A DNA stretch of 64,000 nt, taken from contig CP114498.1 in the NCBI GenBank assembly GCA_027186245.1, positions 3,293,501-3,357,500 on the forward strand, written 5' to 3'. The translations under genes were made by a program, and so were the position numbers. Positions within the stretch are counted from its first letter, which is position 1. Each line of letters starts with the position of its first letter. The notes beneath the pieces are model-generated. The model was given only the letters and a program-made list of their open reading frames with translations, did not search any database and was not told where the DNA came from. The stretch is from Coriaria nepalensis. Taxonomy: Eukaryota; Streptophyta; Magnoliopsida; Cucurbitales; Coriariaceae. Shown one piece after another: positions 1 to 13,134 of this stretch.

Positions 1-803
1 CCCAACTCTATGATTTATAGAAGCGTCGAGCAATACCCGAATGCAAACAGCATCCCGGGAATTCTTATACTTGAGATCAACGCTCCTATTTACTTTGCCA
101 ATGCTAGTTACTTGAGAGAAAGGTGATTTTCTTTTTCTTTTTGTTAGACTATGTTTGTGTAATTAGGACCCTCTAGACAAAGAAATTAGTGTGGGGTTTG
201 ACAAAACACTTACCGATTTCATCGCTAATCAATACCTTAACTTACCATTTTGAGCTTTGCATATTTGGGAAGTTGAAATTACTTTCCTTCTTTGTTTAGG
301 ATTGGACGGTGGATCAACGAAGAAGAGGACCGGATAAAATCTTCGGGCGAAACTACCTTAGAATATGTCATATTGGACTTGAGTGGTAAGTCATTAATCA
401 TAAGAGTTTAACAACTTTTCCATCTGAAAAAATTACATAGACATCTTACATTATTTGATTTGATAGCCGTTGGCAACATCGATACGAGCGGAATAAGCAT
501 GCTTGAAGAGGTCGGGAAGGTTGTTGATAGAAGAGGTTTAAAGGTAACATTCATTTTCTTCACAAATTTACTCATTTCATACAGATTCACAGTAAGTCTT
601 AAGATCTAAATCTATTTTCTCTTATGTCTATATAGCTTGCATTGGCGAATCCGGGAAGCGAGGTAATGAAGAAGCTTAACAAGTCGAAACTTATTGATGA
701 CATAGGACAGGAATGGATTTATCTGACAGTTGGAGAAGCCGTCGGAGCTTGTAATTACATGCTTCATACCTCCAAATCCGGGAAAGGCGAACAAGAGGCA
801 TAG
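1..803 (+). CDS. Sulfate transporter, group 3 (SULTR3-like), C-terminal STAS part; 5' end outside window
   Basis: Proton-coupled sulfate/anion transporter of the plant SULTR (SLC26-type) family; only the cytosolic C-terminal STAS domain lies in the window. Four exons can be joined in phase: 1-122, 300-385, 467-543 and 636-803, each bounded by GT and AG, ending in TAG. The translation runs through RSVEQYPNANSIPGIL, EINAPIYFANASYLRER, the STAS core SAVGNIDTSGISMLEEVG, then ANPGSEVMKKLNKSK and GQEWIYLTVGEAV. The IDTSG motif and the ending resemble SULTR3;1/3;2 rather than groups 1, 2 or 4, which is a judgement from memory of the family. The membrane domain must lie to the left. No lesion is seen. 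The subgroup is less certain than the family. Confidence 0.92.
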
Positions 804-1343
804 AACAATAATCATATAATAAGAATAATAATGTTTAAGATGTTAGCAAAATTAAACTATGAAATCATGTAAGAAAGAAAATTATGATTTTCATTACGCC
901 TCTTTGGTGATGTTAAAAGTTGGGAGGCATTTTTTTCCTCACAACATTTTGTAGATCTGCAGATCAACATGTATATGCATGAAATCAGTTCTTCTTCTAT
1001 CAAAAACAGAAAACCGATTGCTGTATGTAATTATCGATTAATCGGAAAGAGGCTGCATTTCTATCTAATTGTGGCTAACCGTGCTACACTTTCTTGAATT
1101 TAAAATCCCTGTGAAACAAGAAATCACGTTGTGTTTTAAGAAGGAAAACTACAAAAACATGAACCTTTATACAAGGGCAGAGCAGCTTTTAACTGATTAA
1201 GATGCATCATAAAATTTACAGCTATGATAAAGAAGAATACAAGATCTTCTCTAAAGAAAGAGGTAGAAACTTGGTATGTCTCATATTTTTCTATAAAAAG
1301 CTATGCTAGATTATTATCTTCCAATAAAAGAAAAGTCTTGACA
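804..1343. other. Convergent intergenic gap between the sulfate transporter and NET1 genes
   Basis: The two genes point at each other, so this 540 bp should contain both 3' UTRs. It is AT-rich, with AATAAT-type polyadenylation-like motifs soon after the transporter stop (about 811-830). No further gene is seen. Confidence 0.6.
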
Positions 1344-4300
1344 TTAACTGCTTAAATCACTTCTCGTTGGAGGCTGAGCACATGCACAGAACGTTGGCTT
1401 TCGACCCTTCTTCTGGCTCGACCGGACTCCACCACCATAGAGATAGTCTCGGAGAAGAACTCTCGGTTTTCGCTCGGAAAATCTAGTAGTAGCTCGGCTC
1501 CTAGTACCATTCTCTCTTTCATCATCAAGTTTCACCAGTAGAAATTGTAGCCTTTGAATCTCCAACTGGAGCCGGCCGATCTTTTCCGACCCTTTCCTCG
1601 CTTGGTCCGAAATCCTTCTTTTCCGAACACTCCCGCTTCTATCCAAACTCATCAAAGACACCCCATCATTGGAGACAGAATCTTCTAGAATGTTCTTCAC
1701 TAATTTCCGATTGTGGTCGAACAACTTTGTTATGACTGCCTCAGACTCTTCTAGCTCTCCCTTAACAGCATCATATTCACCACCTTTCTTGTTGATCTTT
1801 TCCGTGACTTCCACTTTCCGTATCAAATCCTCAACGGTTATCTGAAGGTTGGTCAACTTCTGCGCATCGGAATCAAGCCTTTCTAAAACCTTCCTCTTGT
1901 TTCCTTCCTGATGCTGCTCAGAGAATCTTTTTGAGATCTCTAGTTTATCCACTCCCAACTCCTTCTCAAATAACAAACTGTCGGGCCCCACCAGATCCTT
2001 CCGCGTCTTCCCAACCATCAGATCGATGCTAGTATCAGGACCTGTTGATTCCCATAACTCAACCATTCGGTTAGAACTAGCAGACATCTGATCGAGAATA
2101 ATGTCTTTGGTCAAAACCTCACTACTCCCTGCTTCGGAAATCTCAGACTTTGGCCTATGCCGCCTAGAGCTATGCTTGCTTCTACGGCCATGTTCTTGCT
2201 CTGTGCTTCTTCCAGATTTCACCTCCTCCATTTCTCTCATTGCCATCTCCAGTTTCATGTTCAAGTCCGACTTTTCGATTGATCCAAGTCTCTCTGTTTC
2301 GATTAGAGCCGTTTCAATAGATCGAACCCTTCTCTGAAGGTCTTGTAGTTTAAAATATCCGTCAAGCTGCATTGTACTTTTTTCCAAATTGGTATCCTGA
2401 AAATAAATAAAATGAATGAATGAATGAAATGGTAGCAAGAATACGTTGAATTTTAAACTCCAGTTTGGCACACAAAACTGCAGTTCACCTTTGTTTCTTT
2501 ATGGTGCGAAATAGTGTGCTCCTCCAATGAAGTTATAGCATCTTTTAACGAAATAAGAGCCGGAACATACGAACCTAACTGATCTCTTAGACCTCCATTT
2601 TCATTCCCCAATTTGCTAGTTCTTTCCCTCATCATCTCAAGCTTCACATCTTTCGAATTGCTTTCCTCCATCAATTCATTAATCTTTCCTTCAATCAATG
2701 CTCCATAAACACTAGAAACTACTACCTCATTGAATAATTCTTCTGTTTGACACTCCCATGATTCAACCTCCTCCTCCTTCTTCTCCAATTCAGACCTCAA
2801 AATCCCATCCTTCTTCAGAAGTTCAGCTTCTAGTTTACTATTTGCTTCTCTAAGCTCCAATTTCTCCATCTGCATTGCTTTCACCTTTTCTTCAAGCTCA
2901 TCGTTTTTGAAACAAACCTTCTCCAGATTCTCTCTCATTTCCTTTAGTTCCTTGATTTTCTCACAGTTTGCTTCTCTAAGTTCTGATTTCTCGTTCTGTA
3001 CCATAACTGCTTCCATCTCCATTGCTTTTACCTTTTCTTCAAGCTCATTGTTTTTGAAACAAACCTTCTCCAGATTCTCTCTCGTGTCCTTTAGTTCCAT
3101 GATCTTCTCATAGATAATATCCTTTAAAAGCAGAGAAAGTTGAGATTGAAATACCTTTTCTCGAAAAACGACCAAGTTCTCATCTTTCAACTCACCTTTC
3201 TCCTGCTCGAGCTTTTCAATCTCTACTTTCAATTTCCGGATCAACTCAATAAGAACTAGCTTCTCATTCTCCGACTTATGATTCTCAGTCTCTATTTCAT
3301 AAATCAGCTTAGATGACAGTTTGGATTCTTTAGAGAGCTTCTCTTCCATATCTTGCACACATTTTTGCAAGATGAAGATCTCCATTTCAGAATCTACCAC
3401 TTTGTTCAGTTCCTCTTCTAAGGAGAATCGAAGCTGAGAAATCAACTTCTCTCTCACCTTGATCTGGCAAGACCTCTCCTTTTCAAGCAACAGGCATGAA
3501 TCTTCTAATCCCTCAGATTTCACCCTCCATTCTTCAAGTGAATTCTCCAGAAACATGGTCTTCTCTAAGTACTTTTCGATACTTCCATTTGCAACTTGTA
3601 AGTGACAATTCAAGGCGGCTTTCTCTTCCAAAAGGGACCGACAATTTTCCTCCATCTGCTTCACCTTCTCTCTGAAAACTTCCAAATCAACACTCAAATC
3701 CAAAATCGAATTCTCCAAAAATGCATTCTTCGCTGTAAGTCCCTCCATCACCTTCACCTTCTCTTCTTCTATTTCCCGGTTTTGCTTATTCAACCCATTA
3801 AGCTCTTCTTTCAGACAGTAAATTTCTTGCTGAAGAGCATTTCTTTCGTCAACTCTAACCTCAATCTCGGCTTCTAGCTTCCCAATCATCTCCTTCAAAC
3901 CCATCATCTCTTCTTCCAAACTATTAATTGAAATAGCTGAAGAGATGTTAATTTCATTCAAGCTCTTGTTTGCTTCCACAACCCTTTTAAGATCTTCCTC
4001 TAAACCAAGATTCCTAGCTTCCATGTCCTTCAAGCTCTCACCCTTGATTTGAATCTCTCCACCGAGAGATCTTAACTCTTCCTGACACTGAAAATGCAAA
4101 TGATGTAGAGTCTGAAAAGCTGTTTCGGCTTCTACAAAACGTAGCCTCTCTCCTTGTATGCAAGTCCAAAGGCGGCCGAGCTCTTGATTTTTCTCCATCA
4201 GTTCTTGGTTTAAAACAAGACAACTTTCTTCTGCAATCTTCAACTTCTCCACCCCGTTTTCTATCTCCTCATTCAATCTTTGAATCTCCTCTTTGCCACG

Positions 4301-5507
4301 AGAAATTTCATGTTCAAGGCTAGCAATCTTCTCCATACATTGCTGATATTGACCAGCAAGTTGCTCTTTCTCTTCAGATAATTTATCAATAGCCTGCTTC
4401 AAGGTCATAACCTCATTTGCAGCAATTTCTGCATGCTCTTTATACGTCCTTGCATCATTTTCTAGATTTGATATTGATTTCAAAGATATTTCATATTGAG
4501 CAAGTGCTGCTTCTTTTTCAATCCCCACTTTATCAACTTTCTCATTAAGCTCTTTAGCTTCCTTTTGGACACTACATAAATCACTCTCCAGACTTGATAT
4601 CTTCTCCAAGCACTGTTGATATTGTAGAAGATTAGAATCCCTCTCCGCCTCTAATTTTGAAACAGCTTCCTTCAAAGCGTGAATTTCTGCCTCGGCCATA
4701 CTTGCTTGTTCATCAAGATTCTGAGAATTTTCTTGCACACGAGAGATCTCAGATTCTAGATTCCGATACTGAGCAAGATGTGCTTCCTTTTCGGCTTCTA
4801 ATTTTGCAACAACTTTCTTCAATGAAACCGTCTCCGTCTCCACATCATTAAAGTTAAGACCCTTTCTCACTTTGTTCCGATCTTCGCCCAAACCAAACAA
4901 GTCATTGAAAACTCCGTTCCGGCTTTTTCCATTAGCCACAAAAATTCTGGGCGAAGAAGAAGAGTCTTTATGAGACTCATCATGATCGAATAATGCACGA
5001 ACAGAAGAAGAGATCTCGGGTGTTCTGGAACGATCGCCCTCGAAAGGCAAATCGGAAGGAGAATCGTCGGAAAGTGCGAATGGGACTTGGTTCGGGAATG
5101 CTTCAGCCATGGTGCGGTGAGCTTGACGGAGGGCCCCGGTTGCATGATCGTACCGTTCAGCTAGTGCTCGGTATGTTCGGTAAAACTCTTCAACTAGTTT
5201 CATGAGCTCAGGCCGTTTCTTGTAGTACATCTCTGCTCTTCTAGCGAAGGAGTCTGCATCTCCTTCTAGAAGCTTGATCATTTGTTTCACTTTCTCATTC
5301 ATATCTAGTCAAAACACACAAAGGGAGACAGAGAGAGGCACTTCTTCAATTACATATTTCATTAAATTGATTCAAGTAAATTGTGCGAGGAGAAAACAAA
5401 ATACCTATCAGATTTTCCTGAAGCCATTTAGAGTTTTTTGGGCTGTTATGGCTATCCCACCACCATGAATACATCTCCTTAGAATCAGCTTGTAATGTTT
5501 TCGCCAT
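1344..5507 (-). CDS. NETWORKED 1-type actin-binding (KIP1-like/NAB domain) coiled-coil protein
   Basis: Plant-specific actin-binding protein linking F-actin to membranes such as the plasma membrane and plasmodesmata (known for NET1 proteins). Three exons on the minus strand join in phase: 5405-5507, 2489-5304 and 1344-2396, giving 1,323 residues. The short first exon carries the tryptophan triplet [20 protein letters not shown] (residues 14-33) that opens the NAB actin-binding domain; the second continues it with [20 protein letters not shown] and [18 protein letters not shown]. The rest is almost all glutamate/lysine/leucine coiled coil, with the usual NET1 C-terminal box ending in a Cys-rich TFCACAQPP. 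The ATG at 5507 is chosen because it restores the complete NAB domain; a start at the internal Met of exon 2 would lose the WWW motif. Length is somewhat below the larger NET1 members (about 1,700 residues). A 147 bp direct repeat lies in the coiled coil. Confidence 0.93.
2877..3108 (-). repeat. Direct repeat inside the NET1 coiled coil, 147 bp offset
   Basis: The segments starting at 2877 and 3024 (each about 85 bp) are nearly identical and encode the same heptad stretch, containing [10 protein letters not shown] followed by ELEEKVKAM, twice. The offset is 147 bp, i.e. 49 codons or exactly seven heptads, so the coiled-coil register is kept. Confidence 0.85.
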
Positions 5508-6240
5508 GTTTAAGTCTGATCGGTTATCAGGTTAATGGATTCGACCCAGAAATAAACAAGACCTCAGCTGTTGCCAGAAAAATTCAAGTAAAATTACTTT
5601 TCAAAAGTTTCAAATCAAATTTATGATTATTTTTGGAGTGAGAAACAGAAAGAAACTTGCCTACCTGATTGATCAACAGAGTTCCAATTAGTCCAAATAA
5701 TCAGGAGCAAAACAGTATCCGCTATCTTCCTATAAAATTTGTGTACACTGCCCGATCAGAGCCATCAAGTAACAAAATAAAAGGGGGAATTTTATATGAT
5801 CAGATTAGTTAAAAATTCAGTAGCTACATAGTTAATCGAATGGAAAGAGAAAGAAAAATCCACTTGCATTTCGATCAAAGATGATCAATCACATATGGAG
5901 GGAAAAAAAAAACAGAACCCAGATGATAAATACTCAGTACTAAAGGATAGTTGAAGAAGAGGTCACAATAAGGAGGGAATTTGATGAACATGGTTCATGA
6001 TCAGTTCTTTGACAAAAAAAAGTAAAACTGGTAATTTAGTAAAGAGGAAGAAGAAAATCACTATACCAGACAAAAAATGAATACAAATATCAGTTTGAGA
6101 ATTCTTCCTCTCACCCCATCACCCCATCACCCCATCATCATCAATGGTTCTGTTCAGAATTACAGATCTCTCACGCTTTCTCTCTCATGCTGTTTATGCA
6201 GCTCTCTCCCTCTCTTTCTCTCTCTCTAGAGTTTGCTTTG
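5508..6240 (-). promoter_or_regulatory. Presumed 5' leader and proximal promoter of the NET1 gene
   Basis: Upstream of the NET1 start on the minus strand. It ends in a CT-rich (GA-rich on the coding strand) stretch at about 6170-6232 typical of plant 5' leaders, and contains three copies of an ATCACCCC unit near 6113-6138. Untranslated exons are likely but their borders cannot be fixed without transcripts. Confidence 0.4.
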
Positions 6241-9200
6241 CTTTGTACGCAGCTTTTGTTGCCTGTCAAAAATGAATTCTTTCTACAAGAAAATATATAA
6301 AAATAATAAAAACATAAAGCATGCAGAGACAGCAAGCATGACCCAAATACTCAATTTTTATTATTATTATTATTATTTTTTTTTTTTTTTGTTATTGAAT
6401 TTCCATGTGATTTTGCTTAGTTTGATTGCCGAATTCTCTTCCTCTAATTAACAATTAAGGAAAATTAATGAATTACTGGCAAAGCGCTGGTCTTCTTTTG
6501 AAACCCGCAATCTGTAATTAAAAAACATTGCAATTAGTCAAATATTATAACATGACATGATGGGCTAAATTACCACCCAGCCCTTCACATCTACTTTTTT
6601 CATTCATTTTTTTTTTTTTTCATTGTGCATAGAAAAAAGATGGGTCCATAAAATTTTAAAATAAAATAAAATAAAAAATCAGGCCAATTTTTCTAATATA
6701 GACACGACTTCCATTTTCCACTCTTTTTTCCTTGGTCTTATCATTGACTAAAGGATTTGACAAATTAGAAAATTGCTTAGTTATTAAGGGATGCATTTCA
6801 TAAAATATTTAATATTGGATTATCGAATAATTACTTATTATTTTTATTTAAGTGATGAATAAATTTTACTTTTTCTTTTTCTTTTTATTATTATTATTAT
6901 TATTTTATTTTTTTCAGAACACTCGTCACTCAATCTTTCCTTAATCAACAAGCAATCTCTGCCCTAAAATCTCTACATAGTAGCCGTTAGTATGGGGTTG
7001 GTTAGCTTTAATTAATGAAAAAAATAAAAGTCAAAAGGGATTAATTGGTAAATAGACCACTCAATCAAAGGGCTGTTTTCGTAATTCTATGATGGGAATC
7101 TGGAATGTGTTGTTGGTACAGAAAAAAGGTGTCGGCTTTCGGTAGGGGAGGAGGCAAGGGACGGTGGGCGCGAGCCGTTGACGGCCGTGATTCGTCCACA
7201 TAATTAATAATTCCTTTTCTAAATTATTATTGTACCACGTGTAAAAATATTCACTTTTTATTACACATGTAACGAATTATTATTATTTATTATATTATTA
7301 TATTATTTAATGTTTTATTATTCTTACTCACCAAACTTAGCTTATAATAATTAGTACGGAGTCAGAAAAAAAAAATAGAATGAATAAAAATTATTACAAA
7401 AAATTAAAAATTAAAAATGGTAGAAAAAATCTACACATTTATTTAGAAAATTTATTAATTTTATAATAAAAATATTATTAATTTTTATAAGAGTGAGAGA
7501 GCATGCGTTACTTCTCTTAATTCATCCTAATGTGACTATGTATCGACTAACCACAGTGGATAATATAGAATATAATATATATATATATAATATAAGTTTC
7601 AATCATAACATTAATATGGGTATAAAAAATGAAGGTGTTATAATTTGACGCTTATGGCTTCAATTATAGTTTGTTAGTACCTAAATTTGTATCAATCATG
7701 AAGCTCTTTTTAATCTAAACAAGGCGACCTAAAGCCAAAGGACAAATTCATTCTCTAAAAAACCAAGAGAAAAAGGAAAGTGTTTTAAGTCATCTTTTTT
7801 TTGTCTTTGTTTTTTGTTTTTTGTTTTTTTGTTTTGTTTTTTGTTTTCCATTAGATGATTAGAGTGCTGTTGATGGAGATCTCTTTGTCTCTCTTCAATG
7901 AAAGGGGGAGGGAGGTGCTATTCCCTATTGGCCAACCCTTAAATACAGGCACATGCCCTTACCTTCCACATTGATGATATTCTTAAAGCTGCACAAATCC
8001 TAATAATTTGTCATCATGTTGTTTGGTAAAAGCTTCAACTAGCATGGACTGTTTTAGTGGCCCACACTAGTAGCTTTCATTTTCTCAACCTTCATAATGG
8101 GCCGAATAAAGCCCAAACCTTCTTCCTTCTCTTCCTATTCAATCTCTTTCTTTCTTTATTTTGGTGCCAGACTGGTGGCCCCATTACAAACTTATAAACC
8201 CAAAAGCGGAAAATTGGGCTGCGTTGGATCAGACTGATGCTTTCAATAAAACCTAGGCCGACACTAGTAATTAAAGATATTTCGGTTATTCATAAAATTA
8301 TTTAAACATAATTAATATGTTATATTTATAGATTTTAGTTGATAAATTTTTAAATAATTTTATATTTTATTATTTAAATTATATTTTATATTTTAAATTA
8401 AGGTAGTTTTTTAAAATTTAAAGAATTAATTTAATTTTTTTATATTTAAAATAAGAAATAACTAATTAGATATACGATTGATTTTATTTTTATGCTTTGA
8501 ATTATAGCTAATACGTGTTTTTAAGGAATTGAATATAATTCATTAATAAATGTAAATGTAAATGTAAATGCAAATTGGGAGTGAAAAGCACACTTTGACT
8601 TATAACTACATAATCGTGGCAAGTCCTAAAAGCATTAATATCAATTTTTTAAATTTTAATTTAATTTTAATTAATATAATATTTTAATGAATAATTTGTA
8701 AGATAATTTTATATTAATTAAATATTATTTTTTAATAAAAAGTTTAATAAGAAAATATTATTTACTATTTTTTTAATAAAAAAAGTTAATAGAAAAGAGA
8801 AAATAATTATTAAAATAATTTTTTAAATTTAAAAAATCAAATTAATAAAATTAAATTAAAAATTAAAAAAAATATGAAGTATTTTTTTAAAAAATAAAAT
8901 TTGTCTATGTTTTTAAAATGTTTAATTAATATAAATAGTTAACTAAATTGACCTCTGAATGCTCTAATACCAGGAAACTTGAAACATAAATTTAGAGCAA
9001 ATCCGAAGATCTTTGCCCGTTCCTCAGTTATTGGAAAATGGATAACTCTGTTCCCAGATTCTCTAACTATAGCAATTACCAGTTTCTTGGGAAGCTTCGA
9101 GATCAATACCTACTGCCTCTTCGGCTGGGTAATAATACTGGTCCTGAAGAAGACTAATCAATTTATTAAAATTTATTAGTTTAATTAATCCACCCACGAT

Positions 9201-10653
9201 TAATCAAAATGTTTCCTAAGAATATGTGGATATTAAATATAATTTATTCAAATTAGCACGCTTGGATTTACTTCCGTACACTTTCTATTTAGATTAGCAT
9301 GCGAGAGATCATTCCTTACCGGAGGTTGGGTGTCCCTTGAAATCAGAGATGGAGGATGCAGTTTTGGGTTGAGATGGCGGAGTGGCGGCAGTTGGGTTGA
9401 ATGTCGACGGCCATGCATCATCGGCAGCGGCGGAAACCAAGAGAGGATCGTGTATTCTCAACTTTCTAAATATTAAAACATGATATAAAGCTCCGTCTTA
9501 TGTATAGATTATCGAACCCATTAACAACACTCAAAATTATATGTATAAACAAACCCTTCAAATTTTAAATAAAAATTTATTTTTACCCCCCTATTATTAT
9601 TTAATATATTTTACCTCCTCTTAAATTTTATTTTGGTTCCGTCCCTAAGTAGTTGGAGATCAGAAAGAGTATCATTATAGAGATATTAATTTTCATATAT
9701 ATATATATATATATATATTATTAAATTTTATTAAAATTATGAATATCAAGTTATAAATAAAAGTGGAGTCATGATAGCTAATATCATTACCCAATTATAG
9801 CATTAATCCTCGAGCCATTGAACTTTATGTCATAACTCATAAAAAGAAGAAAATAATTAATTAAAAATTGAGTTTTATAAATTATTTATATTTATTTTTG
9901 GAAATATTTTTATATATAAATAATATATAATTTTATTAAATTTTATTATAATTAGAATAAAATTTAACTTAAATATATATATATATATATATAAGAAATT
10001 TTCTTCATTTTTAATTAAAAATTGTGTTATCGTAGTATGATTATAGAGGCAAGATTAGAGGTCGGTTCAATGCACTTAGAAGACATAAAATAACGGTCCC
10101 ATCACGTGTCAAAAGCTTCTAAAACAACAACTATATCTCTTAATTAATGTCTAATGAAGCCAATTAAACAAGAAGGTGACTTGTTCATATCTACTCTAAA
10201 TATGAAAACCCATTCCTGGACTGATTCATTTTAGCCATGCGTCTCTCTCTCACACATTTCCAAACCCAATTTATTTATTTATCTCTTTAAAATAAATAAT
10301 AAATAATAAAAAATAAAAAATACATATTGAACATGACTTTTAGATTTTGAACGACCTTCAACAAGCCCAGATGGCCAGAAAAAGAGGACCATTTTTTTTT
10401 TTGTTTAATTTACAAACTAAAGATAAAGAGGATCGATCAAATGAGTATAATAGAAAAAACATCTATGATTTGATGGGCAACATGCAAGGAAGGTGACAAG
10501 AAATGAAATAAATGCAAAGACTGACTTAGATTTGCTCAGTTCGGAAACTGTACTGAAAATGGTGAAAAAAAATATTATAAAAAAAAAAAAAGGAGAAATC
10601 TTTTTTTATTTATTGTTGGTTCCATCAGTAAACTGGTATACTTAATTTTATTA
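6241..10653. other. AT-rich intergenic region without a recognised gene
   Basis: Mostly A/T homopolymer runs and short microsatellites: TAT/ATT triplets near 6355-6375 and 6885-6905, (TA)n near 7575-7590, 9697-9720 and 9974-9993, and a TTTTG-rich stretch at 7795-7850. Two islands of more complex sequence stand out, about 8940-9135 and 9300-9450. On the minus strand the second reads as a short open stretch containing DAWPSTFNPTAATPP and ending at a GT donor-like site, which could be a lone exon remnant, but I do not recognise the family and see no partner exons. Confidence 0.5.
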
Positions 10654-11173
10654 TACCGATAAGTATAAGAATTGCTCTTATATATATATATAAATCTTTA
10701 ATTTATATTTATTTTATTTTTTAATTATTAAATAAATTATTACGTAATTTAATTATATTTAAAATGATTTAAATTAATATAATTTAATTAATAATTGAAT
10801 TGAATATATATTATAATGAACTTAAAATATGATATCAAGTGGAAAATCTTATCGACTTTATCGATCCATCGATTAATAATTGTGTTTATACGAGTCGATG
10901 AGGTTGATTGAGTCTTCAACTCTACAGATCGATGGAACTAGCAATTATGAAAGCTCTGTCAATGGGGTCGATGAAGCTTTCCACTTGACATCATATTTTA
11001 AGTTCATTATAATATATATTTAACACATTTATTAGTTAAATTATATTAATTTAAATTATTTTAAAAATAATCAAATTACATAACTCATTTAGCAATTAAA
11101 AAATAAAGTAAAGAAATAAAAAAAAATACAAATTTAAGATTTATAAAAGTCAAATTTATATTACTAATATCGG
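10654..11173. repeat. Long imperfect palindrome (foldback), arms about 190 bp
   Basis: The left arm (10654-10845) and right arm (10978-11173) are imperfect reverse complements. The most conserved block is 10801-10845 against 10978-11024, which contains TTATAATGAACTTAAAATAT and its complement with very few differences. The match extends outward to an ACCGATA/TATCGGT pair at both outer ends. The spacer is itself partly self-complementary (TATCGAC and GTCGATG blocks), leaving a loop of about 55 bp. The shape fits a foldback or MITE-type element, or a hairpin-RNA source. No protein is encoded. Confidence 0.8.
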
Positions 11174-12260
11174 TCCGGGCTAGGGATTTAAGAGTTCAAC
11201 AATTGATATCAGAGTTAGAAACTCGATAACATCAATTGAGTATCTTGGAGAGTTTCAACTGTGATCGTATTAAAACCCTAGAGTTATTTCAGCTAGACAT
11301 GGCACAAGCACTATAGAATTCCCAAGAAAAAATTCAAAGACAAAAAATTCTTTGAACGAATTAGTGAAACAATCACAAATTCATGATGCCGAACAATGGC
11401 ACCATCCTTGTTGCAAAAGTCATCGAAGTCCATCATACCGTTTTAGCCACTCATTTACTAGGCAATCGAAATCATCCTATGACTCGCCTCCCATAACTAG
11501 CACCAACAGTAGGGATGTTTTCAAAGATAGAAAGGAAAAAAATATTTCTTTCTCTAAATTGCTTGTTAGTATATACCAAAAATTTGAAATATCTAAAAAA
11601 GCCAAAGAAGACACCTTAAAAGATGACTATGATGCATTCACTGTGATTAAACGAAGCTAACACACATGTCAAAGATATAACAATCGAAAATTTCTCTCTT
11701 TCTGTTCAAAGTAAAAAGCTCTTAAAGGATAATACTACAAGTAAAATATCTCGTGTAAAGAGGTATAGTCTAACCAGTATAATGCTGAAGTCTAGATTGT
11801 TAAAGTTTCTTGCTTGGAAGAAGATCCCACATGTTTTCGTTTGAACAAGGGGTGAAGATAGAAGAATTCAAGAAGAAGAAAAAGCAATTTGGGAACAAAA
11901 CAATAATTTACCTATTTGAACCTTGAGGATAATATTTATTTTCTAGAGGACGACAATGTTAGTATGTGATCAAAGAGGATCAAAAGATTTAATCTTAAAT
12001 ATATTTATCTCTATCTTTAGTATCTTTATCAATAGTCTTTAGTATTTTATTTCTTAGCTGTTTAGTAGTAGTTGATAATATTTGATTTACGTAGGACTCT
12101 TTCTAGTATAGTTTGTATTATAAATAATGATCAAGTAGTAGAGTTGTTTATGCTTTTTGGTTAATTAATGAATTGAGTTTAGTTGTTCGTAACTCAGTTT
12201 CAACCTTCTATCGCGAAGAAGTAAACTAAGAATTTAAGGGTTCAATAACTTTTTTGAACC
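11174..12260 (+). mobile_element. Remnant of a small LTR-type element with primer-binding site
   Basis: At 11201-11215 the sequence AATTGATATCAGAG resembles the initiator-tRNA-Met primer-binding site (TGGTATCAGAG) used by many plant LTR elements. It directly follows an LTR-end-like TTTAAGAGTTCAACA. A similar LTR-end-like TTTAAGGGTTCAATA recurs near 12233-12248, about 1.04 kb downstream. Between them is a decayed lysine-rich reading frame (about 11352-11660), then a purine-rich GAGGACGACAATG at about 11945 that could be a polypurine tract, and a putative 3' LTR with TATAAATA near 12120. No polymerase domain is present, so it would be non-autonomous. Boundaries are tentative; most of the 5' LTR seems to be missing or replaced by the adjacent foldback. 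Confidence 0.4.
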
Positions 12261-12279
12261 CAATTACACTCCATGGATG

Positions 12280-13050
12280 CATGCAAGGACAAGATGAGAG
12301 TATGAAGCAAGTCCTTTTTTCTCTAAGCATGAGGGGAGGAGAAAATAACATGCATGAGAACAAAGCCTGTTACAATTATATACATGTTCATCAATATACA
12401 AAATACATTACGTATAAAATTATCAATCTATAAAATCATAAATACAATATTCAAATTTACAATAAACTTAAACAATATATTTTCAAGATTTTAAGAATTA
12501 CAGAATATATATTTAATAGACATAAAAATAATTTGAATCGTAAAACCTCACAAATTCATACATCTAGGTTTAACCAGATTCAGACTCAGACGGACGAGCA
12601 TCATAACACTGTGATAGATACCAAGAATCAAGGTAAAGCCCTAAAACTTCCCTCAATCAAACATAGAACAAGATTTCATATACATGCGTAAATCCTAGAA
12701 ACAAAATAGATCTATACCAGCATAAAGAAAGAAGCATGATAATTCCAAACAAGATCAAAATCTTTAGATGCAAATATAGAACTCTAGAATAATTAGAAAA
12801 AAGAGCAAACCATCATCATAGATCAATTCTAGAAGAAAGAGCAAGAATCATCAGAGAGAAACCTTAAAGATCACAATCACAAATATGAATGAGAGAGAGA
12901 AAAAGTTATACCAAGTCTTAAGAAAGGTAACCGAGTAAGTAATAAACACGCTAGTACATTTTTGGGTCTCAATAAAAACATCCAATTACTTTTAAGAAAA
13001 GTCCTCACAAGGTTTTGGGGCTTAAAAATATAACAAACTCCACTTTAAGA
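12280..13050 (-). mobile_element. Putative 3' end and 3' LTR of the minus-strand Copia element
   Basis: Reading the minus strand, the RNase H remnant ends near 13135 and is followed by AAGTGGAGTTTGTTA at about 13031-13047, which fits a Copia polypurine tract plus LTR start. The AT-rich sequence beyond it (13030 down to roughly 12500), with a TTCTTAAGACTTGGTATAAC stretch near 12900, would be the 3' LTR. Its far end and target duplication were not found. Confidence 0.4.
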
Positions 13051-13134
13051 TCTAAAACCTTGGTCTCATTATATTACAATTGTTATTATACTACTAGCCG
13101 CACAGTCTACATCATTGCCTATTAAAAACAAGGA

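Noticed and set aside
8979..9179. 66-codon plus-strand frame in an island of complex sequence
   Set aside because: No recognisable protein or start context; possibly an unrecognised remnant, not called as a gene.
11352..11660. 102-codon plus-strand frame as a host gene
   Set aside because: Lies just after a primer-binding site, lysine/serine-rich and degenerate; better explained as retroelement internal sequence.
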